A stretch of 64,000 nucleotides of DNA from Cyclospora cayetanensis (taxonomy: Eukaryota > Apicomplexa > Conoidasida > Eucoccidiorida > Eimeriidae), in contig NW_020312090.1 of the NCBI RefSeq assembly GCF_002999335.1, forward strand, positions 40,968 through 104,967, written 5' to 3'. The position numbers and the translations under genes were made by a program. Position 1 is the stretch's first letter, and each line of letters starts with the position of its first letter. Shown piece after piece: positions 1-14,377 of the stretch. Below the pieces are notes generated by a model. The model ran no database searches and was not told where the DNA came from. It saw only the letters and a list, made by a program, of their open reading frames with translations.

Positions 1-2
1 AG

Positions 3-1063
3 CAGCGCGTGGTGGCAGTGCCAGAGGTGCACACTTTCTATGCGAAGCCGGGAGACGTCTTGATGCTCGCTTGTGACGGTCAGTGGGCTCTCTCATCTCG
101 CCTTCCTCGTGTATCGGACTCTTCTCCCGTCTGCTCTCTGTCTGCTTCTCCCTGACTTGTGCTTGCCTTCGCCCTCTGTGTGTGGCTTTTTGTGTCTTAC
201 CCTGGAGAACAGCGTCTCGGTTTTGTATACCCTTTTCCTTCGCCCTCTGTTTTCGCGTGGAGGCGTTTTCTTCTCATGGCGTGTTGTTGGTGTGTCTCTT
301 CGTGCGTGCATCCGTCATCAGGGGTCTTTGAGCCGGATGCCATGAACTGGCTATATGTTTCCCACTTCATGATAGAGCTGCTTTATGGGCACGGAGACGA
401 CCTCACGGAGGCTGGGGTGAAGCTGCTTGAGCACGCATATGAGTCGCTTTCGGGAGATAACATTTCTGTCGTGCTTACCAGGTAGGGGCCTCGTATACTA
501 CTTCCTAGGCTCTGTAGCGTGTGTGTATCGCCTATGAGCATGCTGACTGGCAACATTATCTCTCTTCTCGAGTCTTATGCCTCACCTTCACGCGGTTGGC
601 GTGTCTGTGTTGGTGTATCCACAACCTGTCTCCGCTGTGTGGATGTCTTGCCTCCTCCCAGTCCAGGATGGCTGATGGATGTTTGCACATTTTCAGAGAC
701 GCTTGGAGTGTATGCTTTGCGTGTAGGTTTCATGATGGCCTGCGCAAGGAGCGAAGGTCGCGGCGCTTTGAAGTGACTGTTAACGGTGCGTGCTATGTGG
801 CTCCCTAATGCTGCTGCAGCTGCTGTCACGGGTATGGGTATGTCCGGTTTCATTCTCCATCAGGCCCCCGCGGCAGCAAGTCGAATCGGCGGTGGTGCTT
901 AGCCTTTGCTTCTAAGCTTTGGGCAGCTTTTTGTCTGAACTGCTACGCTGCAGGATACATTGTGTCTGAAGACCCCGCAGGTTTGAGTGAAGCGGCAGAT
1001 GGCAGCATTGAGGCACAGAAGGGCCCGATGAAGCCAGAATTGTCGGACCTCATTACGCTGTAG
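3..1063 (+). CDS. PP2C-type protein phosphatase, C-terminal exons (5' end outside window)
   Basis: Four exons can be joined in phase: 3-78, 322-481, 727-785 and 954-1063 (stop TAG 1061-1063). The first reads ...AKPGDVLMLACDG and continues into VFEPDAMNW, giving the PP2C motif LACDGVF. The second ends with SGDNISVVLTR, the conserved metal-binding end of the PP2C fold (usual form DNISVVLV). Known for the family: Mn/Mg-dependent Ser/Thr dephosphorylation; the Asp residues of both motifs bind metal. The third exon is basic (RKERRSRRF) and the tail is acidic and unlike any motif I know. All introns are GT-AG. The TAG right after LTR at 483 could be read as a stop, but the donor there and the in-phase downstream exons favour splicing. 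The N-terminal part lies before the window, so substrate and localisation cannot be judged. Confidence 0.8.
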
Positions 1064-2567
1064 AGCGCTTGAGATGGCGGAGCAACGGCCTGGGAGTCTC
1101 CAGATTTTTCACTGGACGCCTACGGGCTTCACGCTAACTGGCGTGATACTAACCAATTTTATGAAAGGCCCTGCGTTTTGCATTCTTTTTACGTGCGAGT
1201 CGGACGATGTGGAAACAGATAGGCGAGGAGGTATGCCTTGGTTTATCTTTGTGTATGTGCAACTCTTCCACGTGAACGTGCCTATGGATGATTAGGTATA
1301 TACCTGTGTATACACAGGATGTATTTTCTGTGTCGATCGTGCATAGCATGGTATGGTGTGCTGATGGACTATTATTTGTTGCAAGAGGCCAGAAAGGGCT
1401 AGGGTTTCAAGAAATCGGGGTTCATGTTCCGTGCCAGAGTGCTGCGATGACGAAGCAGTGGCTGGCCCCCCTTGGTCATACTTATTCCAGGCACTGCGAA
1501 GCGAGTCACGTTCAAGCAACTTTCTCCAGTACTACCATGTGGCATCTTTATCTATATCTGTGAGTACGGAGAATCGGGGTTTGCCCAGCTGCCCTTAACT
1601 TCCTCCCATTCTACGCCCCCCTTTTGGATGATCTCTTGGACTTGTTCTTCCGTGCACAAGACAACGGGGCCTCCGAACAGCAGAGCTGGAGTGGAGGTTT
1701 CAGCTGGCGCACCAGCTGTAGAGGCAGCAACGATGCCAATAGAACCTGCTTCGAATGGGATGTATTATTTGAACCCTATGGGACGGGGCGACGAGCCGCG
1801 TCTCAGCTCTTCCGTTGGCATTTGGCTGTTTGATGGGAACTATAGTGTCTCTCCAGTCGCGCTCTGTCGTTCGCATTCCTGCACCAATGCTCACTACGTA
1901 TCTTTGTGTTTGAACATGTAGTTGCGTGGTCACGTGAGGATGTATCTGCCCTTGGGGGCCAGCTTGGCCATTCTTCATCAGGCCTTCCCCCGATACCCCC
2001 CGTGATTAATGCCGGAAACCTCAATGGCTTTCGTTTGCAGCAAGAGCTGCTCGAAAGCCAAATGCTTAAAACCAGTGAGGGCACGGCGTGGTGTTTGGAA
2101 AATAGAGTGGGGATGCAGCTCGAGGGTTTCTAATTTTCAGGCAGGGTAGATACATTGAGGTTTAGCCGTCGCGTCTTGCAGTTAGGGCGCATTACAGAGA
2201 GCGTATTATTTTTGGTATGATAGTGTGTATAGACAGAGGATTGGGGCTGTCACATATTCAAGGATGAATCGTGCTTCGGCCCCCCTTCCCCTGACCCATT
2301 GTGTGCCCTTGCTTCTTGGATAGGAGCCGGCTAGCTAGTTGATCGATTGCGTGGCTACGGTTTGCTAGGTGCTGCTGCTGCTGCTCAGTGACCCCAGCAG
2401 GCAGCGGGGTGGTGTTCGCCTGGCTAGCCGAGCTTGGCGCGTTGTGCCCTATGTCGCTGCTCAAACACCCAGCCACTCGGCTGGCTGGTCACTTGCTACA
2501 CCTCACGAAAAGCGCCTGGTTTTGAAGGGGTTCTAGGAGTCCACACGAGGCGACCTAGGCCTAGTAA
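1064..2567. other. Intergenic, convergent 3' flanks
   Basis: This lies between the 3' ends of the PP2C gene (+) and the FtsH-like gene (-). Only short overlapping reading frames without family motifs are seen. A short CTG run lies near 2372-2385. I see no RNA gene. Confidence 0.5.
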
Positions 2568-5817
<3,250 letters not shown>

Positions 5818-6502
5818 TGCCTAAACAACAGGATTAGAGCACGGGTATACCCTCTGGATCACCCCTTTAGGTAGCCAGGCCCGCGCTCAGCTGCAGCTAA
5901 ACACCAGCAGCAGCTGCTGTTGCTCCACCAACGGAGCCGTTTCTGCTGTCTCGTCCCTCAATGCCACCAACCCGTTCTGAAATTCCAATGACCAAGCAGC
6001 TGAAACCGCTGTTACTTCCGAAACAGTTACATCTGCGACTGAGGCTGTTGCTGCAGCGGCTGCAGTTGCTGCAACAGCAGCAAGGCAAAAGGGGGGCCCG
6101 CTGTACCTGTCGAAGGCTTCTACTGAAACACTGAAAGCAAGAAATATATGCAGCTGATACCACTGCTGATGCGTGTTTGTTTTCGCGTGGAAGGTGTCCA
6201 TACACCCGGGAGATGCCCGGTCAACTGCTACAGCAGCTACTGCTGCCGCGACTGCTGCCACTGCATGCCTGGCCCCACACCCGCTGCCCACTGAAAAGGT
6301 TACTTCAGTTTTAATCTTTGCCAAGATATCATAGGCAAGAGGGAGCAGCAGGAAGGCAAGCAACTCCCCGAACGCTGACAGATCGAGCGGCCAGCCGCAC
6401 ATCGGCTCTCCGCCCTCTGTAAGCTGCAGGACTTAGACGTTATCTCTAGAGCTTATTTCTGCTCCTGCTTCCTCCCCCGCGGCTTCGACGTTGGCAGATT
6501 AC
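5818..6502. promoter_or_regulatory. Divergent intergenic region between FtsH-like gene and PUS1
   Basis: The two genes start in opposite directions 685 bp apart, so this stretch must hold both promoters and 5' leaders. It contains GCA/CTG-rich runs (around 6030-6090 and 6220-6270). A 171-codon open frame on the minus strand (5887-6402) is mostly an Ala/Val repeat translation and was not called. No recognisable core promoter element was identified. Confidence 0.45.
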
Positions 6503-9500
6503 ATGCATCATTGCGGCTTAAGTGGCGAGGGAACGAGTAATAGTACGAAGAGCAGCAGCGGTGGTTGGCCAAAGGTCGCTCTCAAGATACCCCGGGAGAT
6601 GCTGTGCAACCCGCTGCTTGATGAAGAGGATGCCCATCCTGCAGTGCAGCAGGAGCCGTCAGCAGTACCCCTAAGTGGAGCGGCTGGAGAAGAACCACCT
6701 ACAGTGGAAAATGAGTGCTTATCGGCACCCTCCAAGCTTCCATTCTGCAATGGCAAGAAGGCAGCGGCCTGTGCGACTGAAACCCTGAGGCATAACCCGC
6801 TTCACGACAGCGACGGCGTTCCCTTCAAAAACGGTAGTAGTAGTAGCAGCAGCAGGCATGGCAGTAGGAGTGACGCTGCTGCTAATGGAGTACCCACAAA
6901 CGAGAGGGGAGGGCATCTGGAAGGTTTTGGACCTGCGAAGGAAAAGCGATCTGCTGATGGTGCAGGCTCCCACCGGGAGCCTCAACGGAAGCGCTCGAGG
7001 GGTGAAAAGATACGGCAGCACATGCAGCGCCTCATGAAGCAGCAGCAGCAGCAACAGCAGCTGGCCAGTGGAAATTCGCAGGACCAGGCAGCAGTAGAGG
7101 CGGTGCCTATGAAGGTACCTAGACCCCCAAAGAAGAAGTTTGTACTTTTAATTGGGTACGGAGTTTGTACTTTTAATTGGGTACGGAGTTTGTACTTTTA
7201 ATTGGGCAAGGAGTTGCAAAGTCAAGTTTGCGCTACGGGGTCTACCGCTTGTATTTTAGGGTTTGGTGTCTGTATGTACAGGTACAACGGATCCAGGTTT
7301 TTCGGCTTTCAAAAGCAGTTTCAAGTGGACGGAAATTCTGCAGAGGCCAATGCCTCATCAGGTGACGAGGAATTCCAGCAGCAGCAGGAGCAGCAGCAGC
7401 TGCTGCGAACGGTGGAGGGGGAGTTAGAGGCTGCGTTGGTACGCAGCGGTGGCATCGCCGCAGAGCACTTTGGGTGCTTGCAGCGGCTCCAATGGACTCG
7501 AGCAGCAAGAACAGACAAGGGCGTTCATGCAGCGTCTAATGCTGTGGCATTGAGGCTGTCCTTAGGACCCGTGGCGTTTGGCAGAGAAGAGCAGCAGCAG
7601 AAGGCGCAGAGAGATCCGGAGCAGGAAGCTCAGGGGGAGGGCGAGCGAAGACAAGACGAGCAAAGACGAGACGAGCAGCAGCCTGGGAAGTGTTTAGCAG
7701 AGCAGCAGCTTCTTGACGCGTCTGATGAGGAGTGTCAGTCTCTTTCCCTGGGAGTAGCCTGCCCAGCCGATAGGGAGGCGGTTGCTGCGTGGCAACAGCA
7801 GCGTGTGGCTGCCCTCCTGCAGCGCCTTAATAAGGAGCTGCCTCTGGATATCCGCTGCTTCGACATCCGCCCTGTTACCAAGAACTTCGATGCCAGGTCT
7901 GAAATAGGGTATAGAGGGCATATGGTATTCGCATTCACGGTTTCGCGATGGAAGGAATATGAGGGGGAGTACGTATGAGGGAGAATACATAAGACTGCGC
8001 ATGTTTGTTTGGAGTTCGCTCTTCCTGTGACGGCGTTTGGTGCCACCGTTGCCGGCACTGTTGGTAATGATACCTTTTGCCCCTCGTAAAATGTCTACAA
8101 TTCAAGAGTGTGCTGCTTGTTGTTGCCCCTTTAGAGTGAGCTGTTCTCGCCGTGTCTACGAATACGTCTTGCCGCTTTGGCTTATCCAACCGGTGGCCAT
8201 TAGGGCGGATCTGAAGGCGCGTCATACCCAGTGCATGCAAGCGGAAAAAGCAACGGCAGCTGCTCCCGTAGACGGCCCAACGTGCGCTGGTTTGGAAGAT
8301 TCCGCGGCAGATATCCCAAGAGGGGTATTGGTACAGGAAGCGGCAGAAATTCCAGCTGAGGCTCCCCCTGCGAGCAGTGAACTTCCTCCCCAGTGTATTG
8401 CGTTGTATCGTGATATCCCTGCCAAGGTTGCACCAGAGGACCTTATCGTAAGACATATAGCCGCTTAAAGCCTGGAGCACAAGAGCCAAGGGTGTTGTGC
8501 CAGGAGCCTGCGGCTTGAAACTTCAACTCTAGGGCCCCACACTCTCCTGCCCACGGAAAACAAGGCTCGCAGCCGCTTAGCGACTGAGGGGGAGGAGCAA
8601 GCACTGCATGCAACACACCCCACAGTCCTGGATATCCGGTGTGTGGCCTGTGTTTTGCTGTTCAGGATCGACTGGGGAAGGTGATGCGACTCTACGAAGG
8701 GACGCACTGCTACCGCAATTTTACGAGAAAGAGCAAAAACAAGGATAAGAATCCTGCAGCTTTCAAAAGACACATACATTCCGCCACAGTGAGCCAACTC
8801 CTAAATCTGAACCCTAGGGAGGGTAGGGCACCCCAATGCGAGACTCTTTGTCTCCTACTGATCGCCGCCATCCGTAGGGATTCATTGAGGGGCCGTTCGT
8901 GAGTCTTTTCTTCAACTCCTCCGGCATGAAGTAGCGCACTCGATGCTCGTATCATGAGTGAGGAGCGGTCTACACTGCAACAGGTGAAGCTTGGAAAGCT
9001 CCCCGGAAACGAAGAACCCGTGGCGATCGTGCGACTGGAAGGCCAGTCTTTCCTCTATAACCAAATCCGCAAGATGATGGGTGCGCTCGAACGTGGGGGT
9101 TTGAGTGTGGCGTAGAAAAAAGGGGGAGGCACAGGCAGGCAGAATGACTGTGCCTCCCCCTTTTTTCTTCTCTCGTGGAGTGCTTCTGACACTGCAAGGT
9201 TTTGATCTGACGCTGCACTCACAGCCCGTCTTTTCTGTAGTGCGTGTGATCTAGATGAGGGGGGCCATAGTTTTCTTGTCGGTTCTCTTTCCCGATCATG
9301 CGTCTAGGACTGGCAATCGAGATATGCCGTGGCACCGCACCAGTCTCTGCCATTCGTTTTGCTACTTCACGAGCCGCCGCCTTCCTGCACACAGCTCCAG
9401 CGGAAGGCCTGCTCCTGCTACAGGTGACCTCACTGGCTTCGCCTTTACTTGCTCAACACAGGAAGCGAGACACACATGCAAGCACAATTCACACTATCGT

Positions 9501-9918
9501 CGAGAGCGATCGCGGAAATGGCAGCTAGGAGTCCACGGCAATGTGAACATGCTCCATTCAGCTTCTTACATCTGCACAAATTTTAAAGCCGTAGACATAT
9601 CTCGTGCCTTCGCTAGGGCGCTCTTCTGTAGTTCGTGCTTTTGTGCAACTGCCATTGCTGCTGCTCCTGTTGCAGCCATGTTACGATGCATACAACAACG
9701 GACGGGCACGTTTGGCTGAACTTCCTGCAGTTGAGTTCGATTCTATCGCAGAAACTATCGCGGCCTTCAAGGATTCCACCATTTACCCCTCAGTCGCGCA
9801 TACATTGAACACCCCTATGTATGTCAAACTCTTCAGAGTTGCTGTGCTAGCATCCGTATACTCTCCCCAAAAAGAAGAAGCAGAGCAACACTCCATGTGT
9901 CGTCTGATGCCGCGATAG
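6503..9918 (+). CDS. PUS1: tRNA pseudouridine synthase, PUS1/TruA family
   Basis: Seven exons close in phase: 6503-7155, 7282-7896, 8135-8447, 8666-8788, 8984-9080, 9308-9423 and 9676-9918, giving 719 residues. The enzyme family isomerises uridines in tRNA. The first exon is a low-complexity, basic N-terminal extension (about 210 residues, RKRSRGEKIRQH) that could carry a nuclear signal. It then runs into the fold start KKKFVLLIGYNGSRFFGFQ, formed by splicing over 7156-7281. The catalytic Asp lies in RAARTDKGVHA. Later motifs are VTKNFDARVSCSRRVYEYVLP, YEGTHCYRNFT, VRLEGQSFLYNQIRKMMGL and AIEICRGTAPVSAI, then a C-terminal CYDAYNNGR block, all in the order seen in eukaryotic PUS1 proteins. A Gln/Glu-rich insert (about residues 250-400) interrupts the core, which is common in this genome. 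The start ATG at 6503 is the first in the open frame. Confidence 0.9.
7139..7213 (+). repeat. Three tandem copies of a 25-bp exon/intron junction
   Basis: Copies at 7139-7163, 7164-7188 and 7189-7213. Each contains the end of PUS1 exon 1 (TTTGTACTTTTAATTGG) and the first bases of the intron. Copies 1 and 2 have the donor GG|GTACGG; copy 3 has GG|GCAAGG instead. The unit is not a multiple of three: reading past copy 1 changes frame and reaches TAA in copy 3. Only the copy 1 donor restores the pseudouridine synthase frame. Confidence 0.9.
9114..9168. repeat. Perfect 21-bp inverted repeat inside a PUS1 intron
   Basis: Arms 9114-9134 and 9148-9168 are exact reverse complements, with a 13-base loop between them. 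The arm is an A-run followed by GGGGGAGGCACAG. It lies within the intron 9081-9307 and would fold into a long hairpin in the pre-mRNA. Confidence 0.85.
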
Positions 9919-10679
9919 TTCTTGCTGCTGCTTCCGGTACTATTGCTTTTGGAAGACTCCCTTTTAAATTATGTGTTGCGTCGTGTTGTGCTTTGTGCTC
10001 CTGCGTTTTCTGCTCCGTCGGGTGTATGTATGTGCAGCTGGCGCGAGTGGATGCAGGGCATCGACCGCCATCCTTTCTTCGTCGAAAATAATGCTCTATA
10101 ACGTTTTTCATGCGCTTTCGATAGCCCACAGGGAATCTCTGCTTAAAACCTCTTGTTTTGTCGAGCAGCCACTGTAGCAGCATCTCTTGCTGCTCGACAT
10201 GACGGGAGCCGCAGCATTGTGCTGGTCGAGTAATATGCGCGGAGCCAGAACGGCTCTCTTGGCCTTTGTGCCACACCCCTAAGAAGGCGTTCCTCCTAAG
10301 GCGGAGCCTTAGGAGGAGCGCCAGACACGTTGACATTATTTGTCTCTTTCGCGCACTACATTAATCTCTGCCCTGCAAGTTCCGTTTCCTCATCTGCTTG
10401 CGTCCAGCCCTTTGGCCGTCTTTCTTTAAGCCTTTATTATGCCCTTGGTGCCTGCCTTCCCTCGTGCCACGGTGTCGTTCCCCCCCTCTCTAGACCCTGT
10501 TCCCTCATGCTACCCTCCTCCGAAGGGCCCTAGAAAGAACTGCACGAAGCCTCCAGCCCAGCCACAGCCCCCTGCTGCTGCTGCAGAACGCGCGATTTTC
10601 CCCCCTTCCTTTGCGTAACCTTAGACCTACATACCAGGCGCAGTGCCTGCACGCTCACACAGCGTCCTAGGGATTCGCA
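9919..10679. other. Convergent intergenic region with a short hairpin
   Basis: This lies between the 3' ends of PUS1 (+) and the Rgp1-like gene (-). Arms 10291-10302 and 10306-10317 (TCCTCCTAAGGC and its complement) form a 12-bp stem with a 3-base loop. No open frame with family motifs is seen. The hairpin could act in 3'-end formation, but that is inference. Confidence 0.5.
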
Positions 10680-13304
10680 CTAGAGCACCAGCTCGCGACG
10701 AGCGCGCGCAGCAGCAAAGCCCAACAGTGTGCCATCACCAGAACAGTGCCTGGGTACGCTCACGTCCCCCCACGCCTCTTGCTGCTGCTGCTCTTCTTGC
10801 CGCTGCTGCTGCTCATGCGGAGTGGCCCCTTCCCCAGGCGGAGTGACGACCACGGGCAGCTCCCAAACCAAATTCGCAACGTCGGATAGCCTCACCTTGG
10901 CGGGTAGCGGCTGCAGCTTGCGCTGCTGCTCTTCCTCCTGCGCGTGCTTTAGTAGAGGGCAAGTAAACTGGACCACAAGGGAGTACGACACTTGCAGCAA
11001 ATCGGAGGTGAAGGACGGAGGAAGGGCTGGCGGCGCGAAAGCCATGAGCGATACCGTGTCTCTGTGCAACACAAACTCGCTTTGCCCCCACACAGTGCGT
11101 GCCTGCTGCTGGTGCTGCTGCAGCAGCTGCTGCTCTACCACGGCTAGAGCAACCGTCACCTGGTACGTGGGGAGCTGACACCCCCTAAAGTCAAATGCAA
11201 GCCTCAAGGCCTCCCCTGCAGCAACTGCGGGCTGCTTGTTCACATGGCCCCCACTCTGCAACCACATAGCACAGAGCAGACGCCCCTCCAGGCTGACTCT
11301 AAAGGTATCCCCTCTGCTGCTAGTACTGTACGCGCCACCGCACGGCATCTCCCCCTCGGCCACACACTGCAACACGTGCAAACGCCTTGCATGAGAATCT
11401 GAAGAAACATAGCCGCTCCTGATGCTACTCTTGCTGCTGCTCCAACTCCTGATGCTGCTATTGCTGCTATTGCTGCTGCTCCTGATGCTGCTATTGCTGC
11501 TATTGCTCCTGCTCCTGATGCTGCTATTGCTGCTGCTCCTGCTCCTGATGCTGCTATTGCTCCTGCTCCTGCTCCTGATGCTGCTATTGCTGCTGCTCCT
11601 GCTGCTACTGCTGCTCACGCTGAGCTGGGCAGACCCTTCTGCAGCAGGGGACTCCGCTGTTGAAATCGCCGCTGGTGTGCCGTCTGCGCTGTCGATGACG
11701 GCTTTCCTTGATGCAGTTGCTGTTGCTTCTGCCGGTAGGGCAGGCTGGCTCGCTTCTTTTTCTGTTCTAAGAGGCGCCGTTTGTACTGTCTCCTCGGGAG
11801 CTGCCTCGGGGCCCTGGCCTTCTGGCGCCTTGTAAGAAGGGGCGACTGGAGCAGCTGCAGCCAGGAGAGACGTTACCAGTGTGTTTCCGTAAGTCCTAAT
11901 GCAGCCGCTGGCGCGCCAGAGAGCCACTGCATCTTCAAGCGGTAGCCCACCAGGATGCGGCTTTTTCTGAGTGTGCTGATGCAGCAACGAGCTCCCCGGA
12001 AGGCCGTTGAGCAGCGGCTCTGAGGGGCCCTCATAGCAGCCTTGGCGGCAGCAGCGACAGCGGGGGGGCCTGAGAGGCACTGCTTTCGCGCCAAACGAAA
12101 AGAGCATGGGGTTCCTGCATGCGCCTTTTTGGCTGGTATCGCTTGTCGCTGCCGCTGCTGGTGCTAGCTCTGTCTGGACTGCGGATTCTGGCTCGCGCTG
12201 TTTGCTGCCCCCGAGGGAGCGAAGCACACCGGACAGCTGCAACCACCGAGGCGGCTCCGAATCCCCTTTGCTGGTTTTGGCTAGCTGCTCGTTTTCGCGA
12301 GCCTGCTCTCTCTTCTGCTGCTCCTGCTGCTCTCGGAGGCCCTTGCCAGCGCTGCCTCGCTCTCCTGGTGTTGGTGAGACTGCTGCTGCGCGAGCAGAAG
12401 CCGCTGCCTCTCCAGCAGGTGCTGCGTCAATTAGTGCGTCACCACCAGCGGCGGGAAGAACGGGGGGGCCCAAAGTGAGCAAAAGCGGCATATCGGGCAG
12501 TGGGCAGCCGCCAAGCCAAATAGGCACTCTCCCGACTGCGTGGCGTGGAAGGCTAGCGGAAGCAGCTGGACGAAATACATGAATCACCAAGAAGTATGAG
12601 TAGCCGCCAGCCCTGTGAGATGGTGGCAAGAAAGGGGGCAGTGCACATTCGTACTGGAAGCTCGTGCAACTTGGGGGCCTCTTTTGGTCCAGCTGTATGA
12701 GCTGGCGCTGCCGCTGATGTGGCCAGCAACTCCCCGTGCAGAAACGGCTGCTATTCTGAGCCTGAGGCAGCGAAATGCTTTCCGCGACAACACATGGCTC
12801 CGAGAGGAACAGCAGCTTGCTCTCCTGTCCATACACCGCGGCAGCAGCAGGGTCCTGCAGCAGCTGCTGCTGCAACGCAAGGGGATCCGTTTCCCCATGC
12901 CATGAAGGGGGGCTGCTCGGCAGATCCCCTTCTGCTGCCGCGGCAACAGCAGCAGTGGCAGCCGCACTCGCTGCTGCGTTGCATGTGCTGCTGCTGACCA
13001 GCCAAGGGGCAGCAAGGTGTCTGTACAGCTGCTGTTGCGGCTGCTGTAACACGGAGAGCAAAGGGCCGGACGCCCCTTCACCCCTCCGAAGGCATGTCAC
13101 TACACCGCATAACTGAACCACCAGCGCTTCGAGTTCGGTGGTCTGTCCACGAAGTTCTCCGTCCTGTCTCGCCGACTGCGCAGCTCCCGATGCCTCAACA
13201 CGCTCTAGGGTAAGCACGCAGCGAAAACGATCTCCAGAGAAGAATCTGGCTTGAGACAGTGACACACACACCCGGATTTCTCCGAGCTGCTGCTGCGGTC
13301 TCAT
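10680..13304 (-). CDS. Rgp1-like protein (Golgi/endosome Rab6 exchange-factor subunit family)
   Basis: A single open frame of 874 codons plus stop. The start is the ATG at 13302-13304 (MRPQQQLGEIRVCVSLSQ); the frame is open slightly further upstream but without an ATG. The N-terminal EIRVCVSLSQARFFSGDRF, the block YECALPPFLPPSHRAGGYSY and the C-terminal parts QVSYSLVVQFTCPLL and LVWELPVVVTP follow the order of Rgp1 proteins, whose arrestin-like beta sandwich pairs with Ric1 to activate Rab6 on Golgi membranes. Between these blocks are long low-complexity inserts, including Gln runs and a Ser/Asn/Ile/Arg repeat (about residues 560-640), so the protein is roughly twice the usual family length. 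No intron is needed to keep the frame. Assignment rests on remembered family patterns only. Ric1 is not in this window. Confidence 0.62.
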   Translation of the reverse strand: MRPQQQLGEIRVCVSLSQARFFSGDRFRCVLTLERVEASGAAQSARQDGELRGQTTELEALVVQLCGVVTCLRRGEGASGPLLSVLQQPQQQLYRHLAAPWLVSSSTCNAAASAAATAAVAAAAEGDLPSSPPSWHGETDPLALQQQLLQDPAAAAVYGQESKLLFLSEPCVVAESISLPQAQNSSRFCTGSCWPHQRQRQLIQLDQKRPPSCTSFQYECALPPFLPPSHRAGGYSYFLVIHVFRPAASASLPRHAVGRVPIWLGGCPLPDMPLLLTLGPPVLPAAGGDALIDAAPAGEAAASARAAAVSPTPGERGSAGKGLREQQEQQKREQARENEQLAKTSKGDSEPPRWLQLSGVLRSLGGSKQREPESAVQTELAPAAAATSDTSQKGACRNPMLFSFGAKAVPLRPPRCRCCRQGCYEGPSEPLLNGLPGSSLLHQHTQKKPHPGGLPLEDAVALWRASGCIRTYGNTLVTSLLAAAAPVAPSYKAPEGQGPEAAPEETVQTAPLRTEKEASQPALPAEATATASRKAVIDSADGTPAAISTAESPAAEGSAQLSVSSSSSRSSSNSSIRSRSRSNSSIRSRSSSNSSIRSRSNSSNSSIRSSSNSSNSSIRSWSSSKSSIRSGYVSSDSHARRLHVLQCVAEGEMPCGGAYSTSSRGDTFRVSLEGRLLCAMWLQSGGHVNKQPAVAAGEALRLAFDFRGCQLPTYQVTVALAVVEQQLLQQHQQQARTVWGQSEFVLHRDTVSLMAFAPPALPPSFTSDLLQVSYSLVVQFTCPLLKHAQEEEQQRKLQPLPAKVRLSDVANLVWELPVVVTPPGEGATPHEQQQRQEEQQQQEAWGDVSVPRHCSGDGTLLGFAAARARRELVL
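11405..11625 (-). repeat. Coding minisatellite giving SSIRSRSSSN-type repeats
   Basis: On the plus strand CTCCTGATGCTGCTATTGCTG-like units of about 27-36 bp recur seven or so times. On the coding (minus) strand they read SSIRSRS/SSIRSSSNS. All variants keep the Rgp1-like frame open, so length changes occur in multiples of three. Confidence 0.85.
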
Positions 13305-14377
13305 GGCTGCGATGCGCACCAGCAATACCTACAGCTGCAAGCCTCCGAATAGCCTGGACCCCACAGAAAGGTGAATTAGGGAAGAGAAGCGACGGCCAGC
13401 GGCAGCGGCTGTCTGCGGCTGTGAGGGCCCCCCAAGCAAGCTGCGCATGGGGCCCTTGCCCCTTGAACGTTCTTTCTTCTTCCTCTGAGTCCAAATAGCC
13501 CACACCGAGTCATTTCCAACGTTTTTCTGGCTTTTTTCGTTAACGCCTTCTGGCGCAGCCCCAGCGTCGGCACGCAGTGCATGCGCCCTGTGCCAGGGGG
13601 CCAAGCCGCGCCAGGGGTGACACAGCGAAAGGCTACCGTTCCCGCGAGGGAGAGCAAGCTTTTTGGTGTCTTTCGCGTTCTTTGAGGAGGCTAGTATCCG
13701 GTCACAACAGTTCAACTTTTTTACGGCCAGCGATCGGGAGTGTCACCATACACCCACAGACACGCAACTCGGAACCGTCTCAACGCAAGAACTCTGGATA
13801 ACCACTCCTAACTCTTGATCCGACAAAATTCACCCGACGCAGCGGCACACCTGAATTCATTGAACTCCGGTCGTGTGCGTAGGAGGAAGGTGACCCTCAA
13901 AAGCTACCCCGCCCAAGCCACCACTCAGCTAACGTCCCCACATACATTCAAGTTTCTCTGGGGGAGAGAAAGCAGAAAACAAGGCTGTCCTCCTGTATGC
14001 ATCTGAGCCTATTACCTAGCAGATGACTCCCGCCTTCCTAGTTCTACCTCCCTCTCAACCCTTCTATTTCTCCCTGCCGTCTCAGGCTAGCTGATCGCGC
14101 CCGCCCCCACGTGCGAATCCCCGATTTTCCCTTTGCCCCGCTCGCATGCTTCTCTCATGCAAATTTCGGGAGAACCATGAATTCTCCTGCCAAATAGACA
14201 GTACTTTGTGCTGTGCGCCGTCAACTTTCCCGCGGCCAAGATACATGCAAATCGCAGGAGTAGCGGAGGCGGCAGAAGCAATAGTAAAAAGAGTCACAAA
14301 TGTTCTAATACCAGACTTTCATATGCATGACGCATGGTTCTATTCCCCTGCTTTTCCTGCCATTGTGTTTGCTGCCC
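13305..14377. other. Intergenic, no gene seen
   Basis: This is the 5' flank of the Rgp1-like gene and the 3' flank of the SET-domain gene. Short open frames exist on both strands but none shows a motif, a signal peptide or plausible exon borders. Confidence 0.5.

Noticed and set aside
5887..6402. 171-codon minus-strand open frame between the FtsH-like gene and PUS1
   Set aside because: Mostly Ala/Val runs from GCA-type repeats, no motif, and it occupies the shared promoter region of two divergent genes.
7156..7213. Reading PUS1 exon 1 through the 25-bp copies as coding sequence
   Set aside because: The frame reaches TAA in copy 3 and breaks the conserved motif; splicing at copy 1 restores it exactly.
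11422..11835. 137-codon plus-strand frame starting with a poly-Leu stretch, looking like a membrane protein
   Set aside because: It is the complement of the Ser/Arg repeat of the Rgp1-like gene; the Leu run is simply CTG/CTC repeats.
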